Assembly: GCA_002284615.2 (NCBI GenBank)
Contig: MU069833.1
Location: 151,254 to 181,782, forward strand
Length of the DNA stretch: 30,529 nucleotides
Origin: Dunaliella salina
Lineage: Eukaryota; Chlorophyta; Chlorophyceae; Chlamydomonadales; Dunaliellaceae
Direction of reading: 5' to 3'
In this document: piece by piece, positions 20,513 to 28,915 of the stretch
Numbering within the stretch: position 1 is the stretch's first letter
Layout of the letters: each line of letters opens with the position of its first letter
The notes under the pieces: model-generated
The model's input: only the letters and a program-made list of their open reading frames with translations
Told to the model about the DNA's origin: nothing
The model's database searches: none
Made by a program: the position numbers and the translations under genes

Positions 20513-21048
20513 GATCCCTCGTCATAAATGGGATGGGAGACCGAGAAGCCTGAGAATTTGGACGAGAAGGCATTATGCATGGCACCAAAAAGAGTATTTC
20601 GGGAGTCCGCACTCCAAGAATTCTGGTATTGTGGGTTGTGGTCTAGTGGGGAGGCCATTTTTTCTTGGGTCACTAAAGCCCATTTTTGAAAGGCAGTATG
20701 AATGTGAGTCGGAAGGGCCCGCAAAAAAGAGTCTTGGATCTTCTTGCTAGAGAACTTTCTTTCAAGCATGGATTTGCGGGAAAGGAGTCCTTGCAGCTCA
20801 GTAGCAAAGTTGCCTGGAGGTGGTGTTGTTTTCTCGTGCATGCCAGCAAGTTTGGTCCCATAAAAAGCCCTGTAAAGGATTTGGAAGCGGTTTGGCGATA
20901 TCATACCAACACATTTGCCTTGCAAATTGTATATGCAAGCCATGTGCGCCGTGTATATTTCTGGGAGAATGAGGGGGGATGGAAAAGGAGGGGAATGGCT
21001 GTGGGATCCTGTGTCTGATGGTGCTGGATGAGGGGGTTGCTGGTCCTT
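20509..21048 (-). pseudogene. PCIF1-like methyltransferase domain, N-terminal part (retroelement)
   Basis: The frame reads MACIYNLQGKCVGMI, then a helical stretch ending ALPTHIHTAFQKWALVTQEK, MASPLD, LFG and GFSVSHPIYDE. From memory, animal PCIF1 (the cap-specific adenosine N6-methyltransferase) has ALP, VT-x-E, ASPL, FG and an NPPF catalytic motif in the same order and similar spacing. The NPPF position here is SHPIY. The frame is open upstream of the first Met to the TAA at 21049-21051 (HPAPSDTGSHSHSPPFPSP linker). It ends at a TGA overlapping the ATG of the next frame as ATGA. The missing catalytic Asn suggests no methyl transfer, at least in this copy. Confidence 0.7.
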
Positions 21049-21239
21049 TTACTTCATGAGGTCAACCTCGCACAGCCAATATTCGCATGAGCCTTTAGGT
21101 TTTACGTCTGCTTGAGGATTAGTGGGGTTTGTATCAAAAGTGATTTTGTTGCGCAATAAAAGAAACAAGTCAATGAGGATCAAAAGGAAAGTACATGCAC
21201 AAATCGCACAGGTTGGGCGTGCCATGCCCATAATGGAGA

Positions 21240-21993
21240 GAAAAGAAAAGAAAAAGAAGAAAGGCTACCAAAGGCTGCGTGCATAATGGGAAGGGCCCTT
21301 AACTGGAAAGCTCAAGGCCTCATAAGAAGCCCTCTAAACCTACAATAGACACAGCTAACCTAGCTGAGCCAAGAGAGAGCAGAAAAAAAGAAGTCAGTGG
21401 GGATCAGGTGGGTTACTAGCATTTTCTCGTTCCTGACCTTGTTGAGAGTTGAAAAAGGTTTTCTCAAGAGCGCATCTGGTGCTGGCAAGTTTGTAAGCAT
21501 ACAGGACAGAATTAGCATGAAGCTTCTGGACAAGCTTGGTGGCTTGGAAAGTGTCAAGACCAAGCTCCTTAAGAGGCTCCAATGTGTGCGAGGTGTAGAT
21601 GACTCCTCCCACACCTAGCAGGACAGTATGGAGGATGACTTGAGCTGAAGCCCTAGAGAGATGACAGCAAAGGTCGCGGTGCTGCTGTTTAGAGGCCTCA
21701 AGCTGGCTGTTGGGCCGGGTGTCCTCGCAGTACTTGACTTCTACAAGGTGGATGTGTCGCTGATCTGGGTGGAGCTGACTGGGGTCACGAGCCTTGAGTG
21801 CTGGTAGAGTGCCTGTGGCTGGCGCTGAGTCCTCCTTGTTCCCCCAGCGCCCCCCTGTACTTCTCAATTCATAGCGAGGATTCAACCTTGGCGCCCTTTT
21901 CAGAGGAACAACTAATAGAGCATCAGGCCGGCTGGAAGTGAGGCTATCCTTATCAGGGAAGCGGTTAGGAGCTCGTGTTAGGAACTCGTGTTA
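21240..21993 (-). pseudogene. Retroelement C-terminal PD-(D/E)XK nuclease module with tail, subfamily A (copy 6)
   Basis: Best preserved nuclease module, open from about 21997 to the stop at 21394. It reads NRFPDKDSLTSSRPDALLVV, then a variable linker, then HIHLVEVKYCEDTRP (RPD codons at 21922-21930, EVK at 21733-21741). A Gln/His helix QLEASKQQHRDL, the strand TVLLGVGGVIYTS and the helix LGLDTFQATKLVQKLHANSV follow, and it ends NPPDPH. RPD plus ExK fits the metal-binding core of PD-(D/E)XK nucleases, as used for target cleavage by restriction-like-endonuclease retrotransposons. The 3' UTR has AGGCCTTGAGCTTTCCAGTT and GCAGCCTTTGGTAGCC, then a TTTTC tail at 21240-21262. Confidence 0.8.
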
Positions 21994-22028
21994 GGAGCAG
22001 CTCGTGTTAGGAACTCGTGTTGGGAGCG
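21964..22028. repeat. Short tandem repeat, about 13-bp units (GTTAGGAACTCGT)
   Basis: Four to five imperfect units of TTAGGAGCTCGTG / TTAGGAACTCGTG at the 5' edge of copy 6. On the minus strand they extend the open frame by repeating an LTRAPN-like segment. Confidence 0.85.
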
Positions 22029-22052
22029 TTTTGAATGAAAATGTTTGTTTCA

Positions 22053-22310
22053 TTAATGGGCTTTCAGAGGCATGCCACAATCAGCACCAAGCAAGCAAGA
22101 AAGCCAAGCTTGGGCAGCAAAGCATGCGCAGCTTTGTACAAAGCATGTGCAGCAACAGCCAATGGCCCCTATGGCTTGGCCACACACTACAAAGCCAAGC
22201 ACCCGCAGCAGCCAGCACCTCCACTACCTTTCTCAGAGAATAGCAAGGAGGCCAAGTACATGGCAAAAGCAGAAGAAGAGCATAAAGAAATAGGGTGCTT
22301 AGACGGCTAG
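22053..22310 (+). pseudogene. Transposon-like ORF fragment with a degenerate C2H2 finger
   Basis: The frame contains CAALYKACAATANGPYGLAT and then HYKAKHPQQP. A Cys-x12-spaced His and a second His five residues on resemble a C2H2 finger, but the first Cys is replaced by Tyr. Lys/Glu-rich sequence follows to a stop near 22310. It may be a relic of a retroelement ORF1, and no family is recognised. Confidence 0.3.
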
Positions 22311-22634
22311 GGTGAGTTGGCTACACTGGGCCATCTCAATTTTGTTCCCGCCACATAACTCTGCTGCAACTTAATTTTCCATTCAGCTGAGTATGCAGGT
22401 GGATGCGGATTAAAAAAAGGAGCAGATTGGTAGCCTTTTTGTTTGGATTGGGGCACTGGAAGGGGGTGGGGGTGGGGGTGGTGGGTGGGTCAGGGGGGCC
22501 CCACCCAAAATTTAAACAAATATATGGGCAAAAAAGTATTTTGGCGCCTCCCGGAGGTTACACTTATAAGCGGAGGATACATTTGAAGGGTATGCCAGCG
22601 ATGGTATGTAAATTTCTTGCTGTTAACATCATGT
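22311..22634. other. Intergenic, no feature seen
   Basis: Contains a G-rich GGGGTGGGGGTGG tract near 22460. No coding or transposon signal supported. Confidence 0.4.
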
Positions 22635-22670
22635 GAAAAGATAAAAGAGAAAAGCTACGCAAGCGAGGCC
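22635..22670 (-). mobile_element. Retroelement 3' tail remnant, subfamily A (copy 7)
   Basis: On the minus strand it reads CCTCGCTTGCGTAGCTTTTC and then TCTTTTATCTTTTC, like the CGGCCTTTGGCTTGCGTAGA plus TTTTC end of copy 4. Very short. Confidence 0.5.
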
Positions 22671-23410
22671 GGCCCCCAAGCATCACGGATGGAACATAAC
22701 GGATGGAACCACCTAAGTACGAACACCGTATTGAACCCCCAAGACATCACGCGGATAGTTGGAAAACTGTATCCAGTATGCTAGATGCCATGCCCTGAGA
22801 TCAACAACAAGCTGACTCAAGTCCAAAGAACTGCCTGCGGATTTGCCGGTAACAAGCTTGAGCATGATGAAGAACAGGAGAAGGAGAGTCCAAGCGACCA
22901 GGCGCACGAACACTCCACTAACTAGTAGGTCCCTTCTCTCGAAACCTCATGTATGGTTGGCTCTTTTGAAGCTTTTTCTGACAGAATCCGAACACAGTGT
23001 AAGGCCATCGTTCTTCACCGGTGAAAATGGTACCAGTTGACACTTGTATTCAAGGTGGATGCAGTTCTGTACAAGAAGAGGAAGTCTGTGCTGGGAAAAA
23101 GCCAGTGTGCATGAAGGAAAGACCTAAGTTCCTTCCTAGATGAACACGCTGCAAACATATTGCTGCATTGGTGCCCTTTACAGTGTTTTACTACTGTTCA
23201 GACATGGTGCACCAGTATCTCCTGTTGTGAATTCATCCATGACCATGCCCGTGTGTTTTTTTCACAGCGTGTTTGCAGATTACGGTTTGGTGAACTATTT
23301 GTGTCTATTTCCTCATTACATGCGCATGAACCTTGAAACCTGTCTGTATATTACAGTTTTTTTTACTTGCAGCCTAGCAGTCATGCCTTTTGACTGGCTT
23401 ATTCTGTAAC
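22671..23410. other. Intergenic, no feature seen
   Basis: Frames are short and have no recognised domain. The frame at 23140-23409 is hydrophobic and Phe/Cys-rich but has no support as a gene. Confidence 0.4.
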
Positions 23411-23412
23411 AC

Positions 23413-23950
23413 CTGTCTCATGGATGGGGAGTTCTCCCTGCCAAAGGTTTTTCTTTTTTTCCCTGAGAAGGCCTGGTGCTCAACTAGATGCCTCACAGCA
23501 ACAACACTCTGAACAATGCAAACAACTTAGAGTGCAAAGGTCACTGTATATCCTCCTGGATGTGGGCGGAACAAAATACACTGCCCAGCATGGGCATCAT
23601 GATTTTCAAAGTCAAGTTGATCAATTCAGAAAACTGGGATCTGACACAGAACCCATCAGAATCGCACGACAGGTCCATGCCCATTCTTTACACAATGCAC
23701 ACGAACTCACCTCGACGAGACATGTCAATAGAAAAAAGCATTCGTCATAACCATGGTGATATCTCCTTCATGCACGCGGCCTCTGGCCTGCGTGCACTCC
23801 TTTTTCCTCTTCCTGGTGTCCTTGCTGCCAGAAAAGCACCAGATCCATACTACCTCTCACTTCTAGAAGAAGTAATGGTGAAGGAGGCTCACGGCTCATT
23901 GAGCCAGTGCATCTTATATTTCTCCCTGATCTAGGGGTATCTCTACTCAG
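23413..23950 (+). pseudogene. Composite retroelement remnants (copy 8)
   Basis: Starts with a subfamily-B-like tail (GGGGAGTTCTCCCTGCC, then TTTTTC), followed at 23466 by a nuclease-module fragment. That fragment reads RRPGAQLDASQQQHSEQCKQ, LYILLDVGGTKYT and ARQVHAHSLHNAHELTSTRH, aligning with copies 6 and 9 from just after the ExK motif. A subfamily-A tail (CATGCACGCGGCCTCTGG) lies at 23769-23820, and a B-like piece (CCAGATCC, GGAGGCTCACGGCTC) follows to 23950. Several insertions appear nested or joined. Confidence 0.7.
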
Positions 23951-24794
23951 TACTCACTCAGGCTGCCTGAGTGTTTTCCCGCACGTACAGCTGCATCAGG
24001 TCTAGTTTGGTACAGGACCAGGCATTGTTTTGACGTGCTCCTGCCCAGGTGCTCATGGGCAGGGCACACATTTTATGATACCAGTTTCAATCCACGCCTG
24101 CCTGTTCATGGGCCTTTACCAGAAGACTCATCTGTTTAGTGACCTGCTTAAAATAAAAAACTAAGCAGGCAGAGCAAAGGCGCTTACCATCCATGGATGG
24201 AAGCAAAAGGAAAAAAATTGAGCTTCTTGGGCCTGTCGATGAAACCCTCTTTTGAACACATCACCACTAGAGCAAACTCCTTTCACAAAAAGGGGCAGTC
24301 AGACATGTAGATCAATTTTGATGAAGCCCCTCAGAAAGCTCAATTGCGTAAACAGCAATGCGCTGGTCACTGCCGATTCGTACTAGGCCTTCAAAGTTGG
24401 ATGTCCTTCCCAACAAGTGTAGGCGGCTGACAGGGAGCATGGATAGGAAAGCCACCTGCAATACCATTCACAACAGTTGTTTCAGCTTAGATGTCCCCCT
24501 GAACAAAAGCATCAGCGACTTCTTAGAGCAGAAGCCCCGAGGGTGTGCCTGAAACCAGGAACTGTCACTGTCCTCTAAATTAAGAGCTCAAGTGTTTGAA
24601 ACACTGGGAGACACACTACCAGTTGATACTTTCAGAGGGTCCAGCCTCAGGCCAGCAATTTGAGCCATGATGACTCCAGGCCAAGAGAGTTTCTGGCCTT
24701 GGGTGCACACCCCACTGCAGAAGCACCTACTGCAACCCTGAGCACAGCACACATTTAACAGGACCAAGGCGGCAAAAAATTTCCCTGACCTTTT
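23951..24794. other. Intergenic, no feature seen
   Basis: No gene recognised on either strand, only short frames without motifs. Confidence 0.4.
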
Positions 24795-24808
24795 GGGTGC
24801 AACTCAGG

Positions 24809-25342
24809 GTGCAAAGAAAAAAGAAAAAAGAAAAACTGCGTAGGCAGAGAAACTCTCCCTACATCAATTAAGGAAGAGGAGACACAAAGGCTCAAAAAAG
24901 AGCCGTGCGCCTCCTCCATCACAAGGTATGAAAAAGAGAATGCTAATGTGGATCTGGAGGGTTACTAGAAGCACCTATCTCTAGAGCCTTGCTGTGGGAA
25001 ATATTCTTATTTTCGATTGCGCGGCGTGTGGTGACAAGTTTGTGGGCATATTGAACAGAATGGGCATGAAGTTGTTGAGCAAGCTTTGTGGCACGCTGGT
25101 GATCCAATTCTAGTTGTTCGAATTGCTTTATGGTAAGCTCAATGTAAACAGTTCCACCTACACCCAGGAGAATAGGGTGAATTGTAACAGCTTTAGCGTT
25201 AATAAGTTTACGAAGGTCTGCGTGCTGCTGCTTTGCCGCGTTCAACTGATGCTCTGGCCTTGTGTCTTCACAGAACTTGATTTCTATTAGGTGCACATGG
25301 CGGTCATTTGCATGCAGTTCATGGGGTTGCCTCATGCGGCTA
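24809..25342 (-). mobile_element. 5'-truncated retroelement with 14-bp target duplication, subfamily B (copy 9)
   Basis: The frame contains HVHLIEIKFCEDTRP (ExK is EIK), QLNAAKQQHADL, PILLGVGGTVYIE and ATKLAQQLHAHSVQYAHKL, ending NPPDPH at 24943. The 3' UTR carries GGAGGAGGCGCACGGCTC, TTAATTGATGTAGGGAGAG and CTCTGCCTACGCAG, then TTTTTTC repeats. The 14-bp sequence GGGTGCAACTCAGG occurs at 24795-24808 and again at 25343-25356, exactly flanking the element. The copy starts downstream of the RPD motif. This is the signature of target-primed insertion with 5' truncation. Confidence 0.85.
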
Positions 25343-25552
25343 GGGTGCAACTCAGGCGTTCAAAATTGGGAAAAAAAGCGAGCTGACTGAATGCTGCTTA
25401 CCGGGGCCCTTGCCTTGCCATATTCAATCAGGCAAATAAGTCAAATATTTGGTTTCTCTGTCCATGAAACTTCTGGACTCATGCCGACCTCAGGACAATG
25501 GCATAAGCCTATACACCATGCAGAAGAAATGCGACACCGTCGAGTCAAAAGC

Positions 25553-25625
25553 ACTTTTGTTAGGGGTTCTTCCCTCAATGCACGCGGCCTTTGGCTTGCG
25601 GAGACTTTTCTTTTCTTTTCTTTTC
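25553..25625 (+). mobile_element. Retroelement 3' tail, subfamily A (copy 10)
   Basis: AATGCACGCGGCCTTTGGCT followed by TGCGGAGAC and four TTTTC units. It matches copy 4 almost base for base over this stretch. Severely 5'-truncated. Confidence 0.8.
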
Positions 25626-25984
25626 ACTAGGATCAACCATTCTTGGAAGAAGAAAGCAGAAAAAAAATAAAAGGGAAAGCACCCAAGGCAGTGGAGCATT
25701 CCTGACATTAATGGACGACCCAGAGGCCCAGACTGCACCTGTAGCGACCTCCTGATGTGTGGATGCTGCTGCATGAGCCATAGCTGCTCGCTTGGCTGCA
25801 GATCTGATGCGTAGAACTGGTGGATGTGAGACAGCAAAGCCCCTGCAGCAATCAGATGCAAGCACTTGGGGTTGGCTCATCTGAACGACGCAGCATCCTC
25901 ACCCCTGTTTTGGCAAGGGAACCAACAGAGTTCCTGAGATGCAAGGTTCTTTTAGTGAGAAAATGATTCATCCAATTCCCAATG
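25626..25984. other. Intergenic, no feature seen
   Basis: No coding, repeat or element end could be supported. Confidence 0.4.
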
Positions 25985-26300
25985 CGTAAAGGAAACATTA
26001 CGTAGGCGGTGAAAGCACAGACACACTGGCTGGAAGAACAGCGAGCCACCTTTATCAGCAAGACCAAAGAAAAATAACGGTGGTGTCGTGGATGGCTAGC
26101 AGGTCAGGCTCCAGATCTCTATGGTCAGGAGCCGTCCCACTAACAAAAGCACACCTCCTGGTTTGAATGGTACAAGCAACCTCACTTTTTAAGCAATGCA
26201 AGCTTGAATCAAGGGTCAGACCAAGTTGGTTGAATTGGATCAGAGCGTGTCTAATGTAGCAAGTGCCACAACATTGAGGGGAACAAAGATGACCAGGGGA
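25985..26300 (-). pseudogene. Highly diverged retroelement C-terminal module and tail (copy 11)
   Basis: On the minus strand CCGTCYI-like sequence (CGTCYIRHALIQFNQLGL, then QTRRCAF) aligns with GGTVYIELTIKQFEQLEL and TTRRAIE of copy 9. The sequence downstream near 25985-26010 (CACCGCCTACGTAATG) resembles the CTCTGCCTACGCAG tail motif. Old copy. Confidence 0.55.
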
Positions 26301-27004
26301 AAGAGATTCAATCAACGTGGAGCCATTCAAAAATTCCGAAAAACTTTCGAATTCCATTTTTTTCAAATTTATGGCAAATTTATAATCGTCAACTTGTAGA
26401 ATTTCATGCCCTCTGCCGAAAAGGACCCCTTGACACCCTGTGACACCTATTGAAGCCCCCTTGACTATCCCCTGAGACCCATTGATGGTCCCTTGTCCTT
26501 CTCCATTATCATTTGTGCAAGGGGGAGAAGTGGGACAGGTGGTTGAGAAGCAGGTGCCACCCCCTTCCCCACCCCTGCCTACAAGCAAACTTGCGTCCAA
26601 CAGTTTTTTCGCACCCGTGTTTCTTGCTGAGCCTGAGGGTTTGGGGCCTGCACTTCAAAGATTTAAGAGGCACATTGCAGAGAAGCTTGTGCACCACCAA
26701 TCAAAACGCCAAGGACTGTACCACTGGCTGACGCATGTTCCATGGTTTAACACACCGCCCCCTTTCCGCAGTCTGAGCACACTGCCCCTCACGGCATGAA
26801 GCCAACGTGCGGCTGAGCGGCGCTGCACATTCAAACCACACCACATGCACCGCCGCATGCCATGTTCACTCCACTGACCTGCTGTTAGGCCAGAAATGGG
26901 CGGATGAATCTGGAGCGAATAGTGCCCAAGCACTCCCAGCTCATCGCGTGGGAGCAGAAGTGTGAGCGCGGGGCCCTGCAACGCACAAGCAAGCACACCA
27001 GCTG
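26301..27004. other. Intergenic, no feature seen
   Basis: Several short overlapping frames on both strands, none with a recognised motif. Confidence 0.4.
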
Positions 27005-27066
27005 CAAAAGGAAAGAAAGAAAAAGGAAAACCACGCAGGCAGCGAAAACAATCCCACATCAATTAA
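27005..27066 (-). mobile_element. Retroelement 3' tail remnant, subfamily B (copy 12)
   Basis: Minus strand CTTTAATTGATGTGGGATTG, then TTCGCTGCCTGCGTGG, then TTTTCCTTTTTC, matching the B tail order. Tail only. Confidence 0.7.
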
Positions 27067-27239
27067 AGAAAGGGTGTGCACGCCAGCACCGATAGAGGGA
27101 CTTGATTCAAGGGGGGAAGGCGAGGGGCGAAGAGCAAGAGGAGGAAGGAACACAGCAACGGCGGCTAGCCACCAGTGTGCTGGGGGGCTTGCAAGCAGAG
27201 AGCGACTTTTGCTGTCAACCGAGTCCCACACACAACATT

Positions 27240-27640
27240 CATTCAGGCCCTGTGTGCTCACCGAGGGTGCCAACCAAGGTTTTCGTATGCAGCATCAGGC
27301 ACACATGTAGGCCTAGCGTGCCCATCAGGGTTGCTTATCCAGGTCTTGTCATGCAGAGCCGAAGTACGCACCCAGGCCAAGAGTGCCAATCGAGGGTGCC
27401 AATAAGGTTTGGTGTGCAGATCCAATGTGCAGATCAAGGCCCAAAGTGCCAATCAAGGGTGTCAATCAGGGCTCTGGTATGCAGAAGCAAAGTACACACC
27501 AAGGCCCAGAGTGCGCACCAAGGCCCAGAGTGCCAATCAATGTACTTGCATACCAAGTACATTGATTGGCAAGTACAGAGGTATGCACCGAGGTATGCAA
27601 GTACAGAGTTCACACCAAGGCCCAAAGCGCCAAACCAGGA
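27240..27640 (+). repeat. Degenerate minisatellite of GCCAA / CAAGGCCCA phrases
   Basis: Recurring GTGCCAATCAAGGGTG, CACACCAAGGCCCAGAGTGC and ATGCAGA phrases with irregular spacing. Two adjacent CACCAAGGCCCAGAGTGC units lie near 27497-27534. It contains the perfect hairpin at 27532. Confidence 0.75.
27532..27570. repeat. Perfect 17-bp inverted repeat, 5-bp loop
   Basis: GCCAATCAATGTACTTG, then CATAC, then the exact reverse complement. It could form a stable hairpin in RNA or extruded DNA. Confidence 0.95.
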
Positions 27641-27687
27641 CCACAGCCTCACAGTAACCACACGCATCAGTCACAGCGCGGCCTCAC

Positions 27688-27920
27688 CCTGAACACCACC
27701 TCCTCTAACAGATGCTCAGGCTTAGCACCTCCTCCGCCTTCGTGCTCAGGCAGCAGCAGCGAGGGCTGCAGCGCACTTTCCGAGAACTGGCCAAGCCCCT
27801 GCACAGTATGCGTGCTGCACCCCAGCGGGGTCGGGATGGGGTAGCGTGTGGCTGAGGAGGGGGGTTGATGTAGCTCCCAAGCCACGCCCTCCAACAGTGT
27901 CAGCGGTGCGAGCGCAGTGC
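27688..27920 (-). CDS. Candidate internal exon of an unidentified gene
   Basis: Bounded by acceptor CTGAACAG|GCACTG and donor TTCAGG|GTGAGG. It is open for 77 codons after two phase nucleotides and reads like a real protein: TLLEGVAWELHQPPSSATRY, then LGQFSESALQPSLLLPEHEG, a Gly run and PEHLLEEVVFR. No family recognised. Partner exons are not located with confidence, though another coding-like stretch lies on the same strand at 28853-29977. Confidence 0.4.
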
Positions 27921-28094
27921 CTGTTCAGACGTGAGAGAGGGGGTGGGTGGGTTTTATGTGGCTCCTCGGGTGAGGGATGGAGTTGGTAATGATGCACGCA
28001 CTCAGACAGGCGGTAGCCACATAACCATCTCTGTGGCTGCGCAACCACGCGGTAGCCGTGTGAACATCGTTGCAAGGGTAAGGAGGCACGGAAG

Positions 28095-28450
28095 GCAGCT
28101 GAGCGGCTGCTCATACAGCACAGCCTTCTGCGGGTGCTTGTACTGCAAGGAGGAGGAATGCCACATGATGAGACCACTTTGTCTTTCTAGGGGGATGTGA
28201 TGTGAGGTCTGGTGTAGGGCTCCTAAGGAGCAGGCAATGCACATGAAGAACAGCCCTTGCGATTGCTTGTGCTGCGCAGAGCGTGGATGTGACATGTTGG
28301 GATCATGTTGTTTTTTGATGAGGATGTGATGTGAGATCTGGTGCAGGGTCTCCAAGGAGCAGGCTATGCAAATGGAGCACAGCCTGTGCAGTTGCTTGAG
28401 CTGCGCGGAGTGTAAATGTGACAGGCTGGGGTTGAACTGTTTTTTTGATG
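28095..28450. repeat. 129-bp tandem repeat, about 2.8 copies
   Basis: GATGTGATGTGAG occurs at 28194 and 28323 (step 129) and CTTGT(A/G)CTGC at 28137 and 28266. A third, diverged copy ends near 28450. 129 is a multiple of 3, and the minus strand stays open for 249 codons (28002-28751) with 43-residue repeats containing MCIACSLGALHQTSHH-like segments. Confidence 0.85.
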
Positions 28451-28748
28451 AAGCTGCAATGCCAGCATGCTTCCAAGTGCAACCTCGACATGCAACTTCC
28501 TTGCCACAATTGTTGAGGTGTAGAGTAGGGCTGGACACTGTTGCACCCAGTACCGTTAAGACATGGTCAATGGGCATTAACCAAATGCAGATCTGATCCC
28601 AACAGAACAGGTCAGGATCAGGGCTCGAAGTGAAGCAGGTTTTGCTTTGGTCAATTCCTTGTCGCCATGGGTGTGCCCCTTTGCCCTGGCAACGCCCAGG
28701 CAAATGAGCCGCCTCACCCCACAAGGTGCCGCTAAGCGGCATCTTGCA

Positions 28749-28915
28749 CAATCACACCTGCACCTGTGCTCAGACATATCACACATAAGTGGACGCAACG
28801 CTGCAACCAGCGGCATCACGCGCAACCACACCTGCATCTGTGCGCAGACACATCACACACATTTGGACACCACGCTGCAACCAGCAGCATCGCGCGCAAC
28901 CACACCTGCAGCTGC
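28749..28915. repeat. 74-bp tandem repeat, 2.3 copies
   Basis: Units start at 28749, 28823 and 28897 (CAA(T/C)CACACCTGCA). Each contains a CGCTGCAACCAGC(A/G)GCATC phrase. Confidence 0.9.

Larger units (their letters stand above)
17911..21231 (-). mobile_element. Long retroelement copy (copy 5): PCIF1-like, RNase H, zinc motif, tail
   Basis: The most complete member of the repeat family. In order on the minus strand: a poorly defined leader (21231-21049), a PCIF1-like methyltransferase domain, an RNase H domain, a zinc motif, the gap, then a TTTTC tail. The reading frame is broken by a TAA at 21049, a frame change near 20510 and another near 19600, so the copy is inactive. Its 5' end abuts the TTTTC tail of the next copy, which fits 5' truncation at insertion. 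A reverse transcriptase would be expected upstream in a full-length element but none is visible. Presence of RNase H and, in sister copies, a restriction-like nuclease recalls the Dualen/RandI group of algal non-LTR retrotransposons. That link is inference. Confidence 0.7.

Noticed and set aside
21049..21231. A 60-residue hydrophobic protein (ICACTFLLILIDLFLLL)
   Set aside because: It is in frame with the PCIF1-like segment and stops just before it, so it is leader or 5' flank of the retroelement rather than an independent membrane protein.
26482..26799. Pro/Leu-rich frame near retroelement remnants
   Set aside because: No motif, splice signals or conservation visible, and overlapping frames on both strands are equally open.
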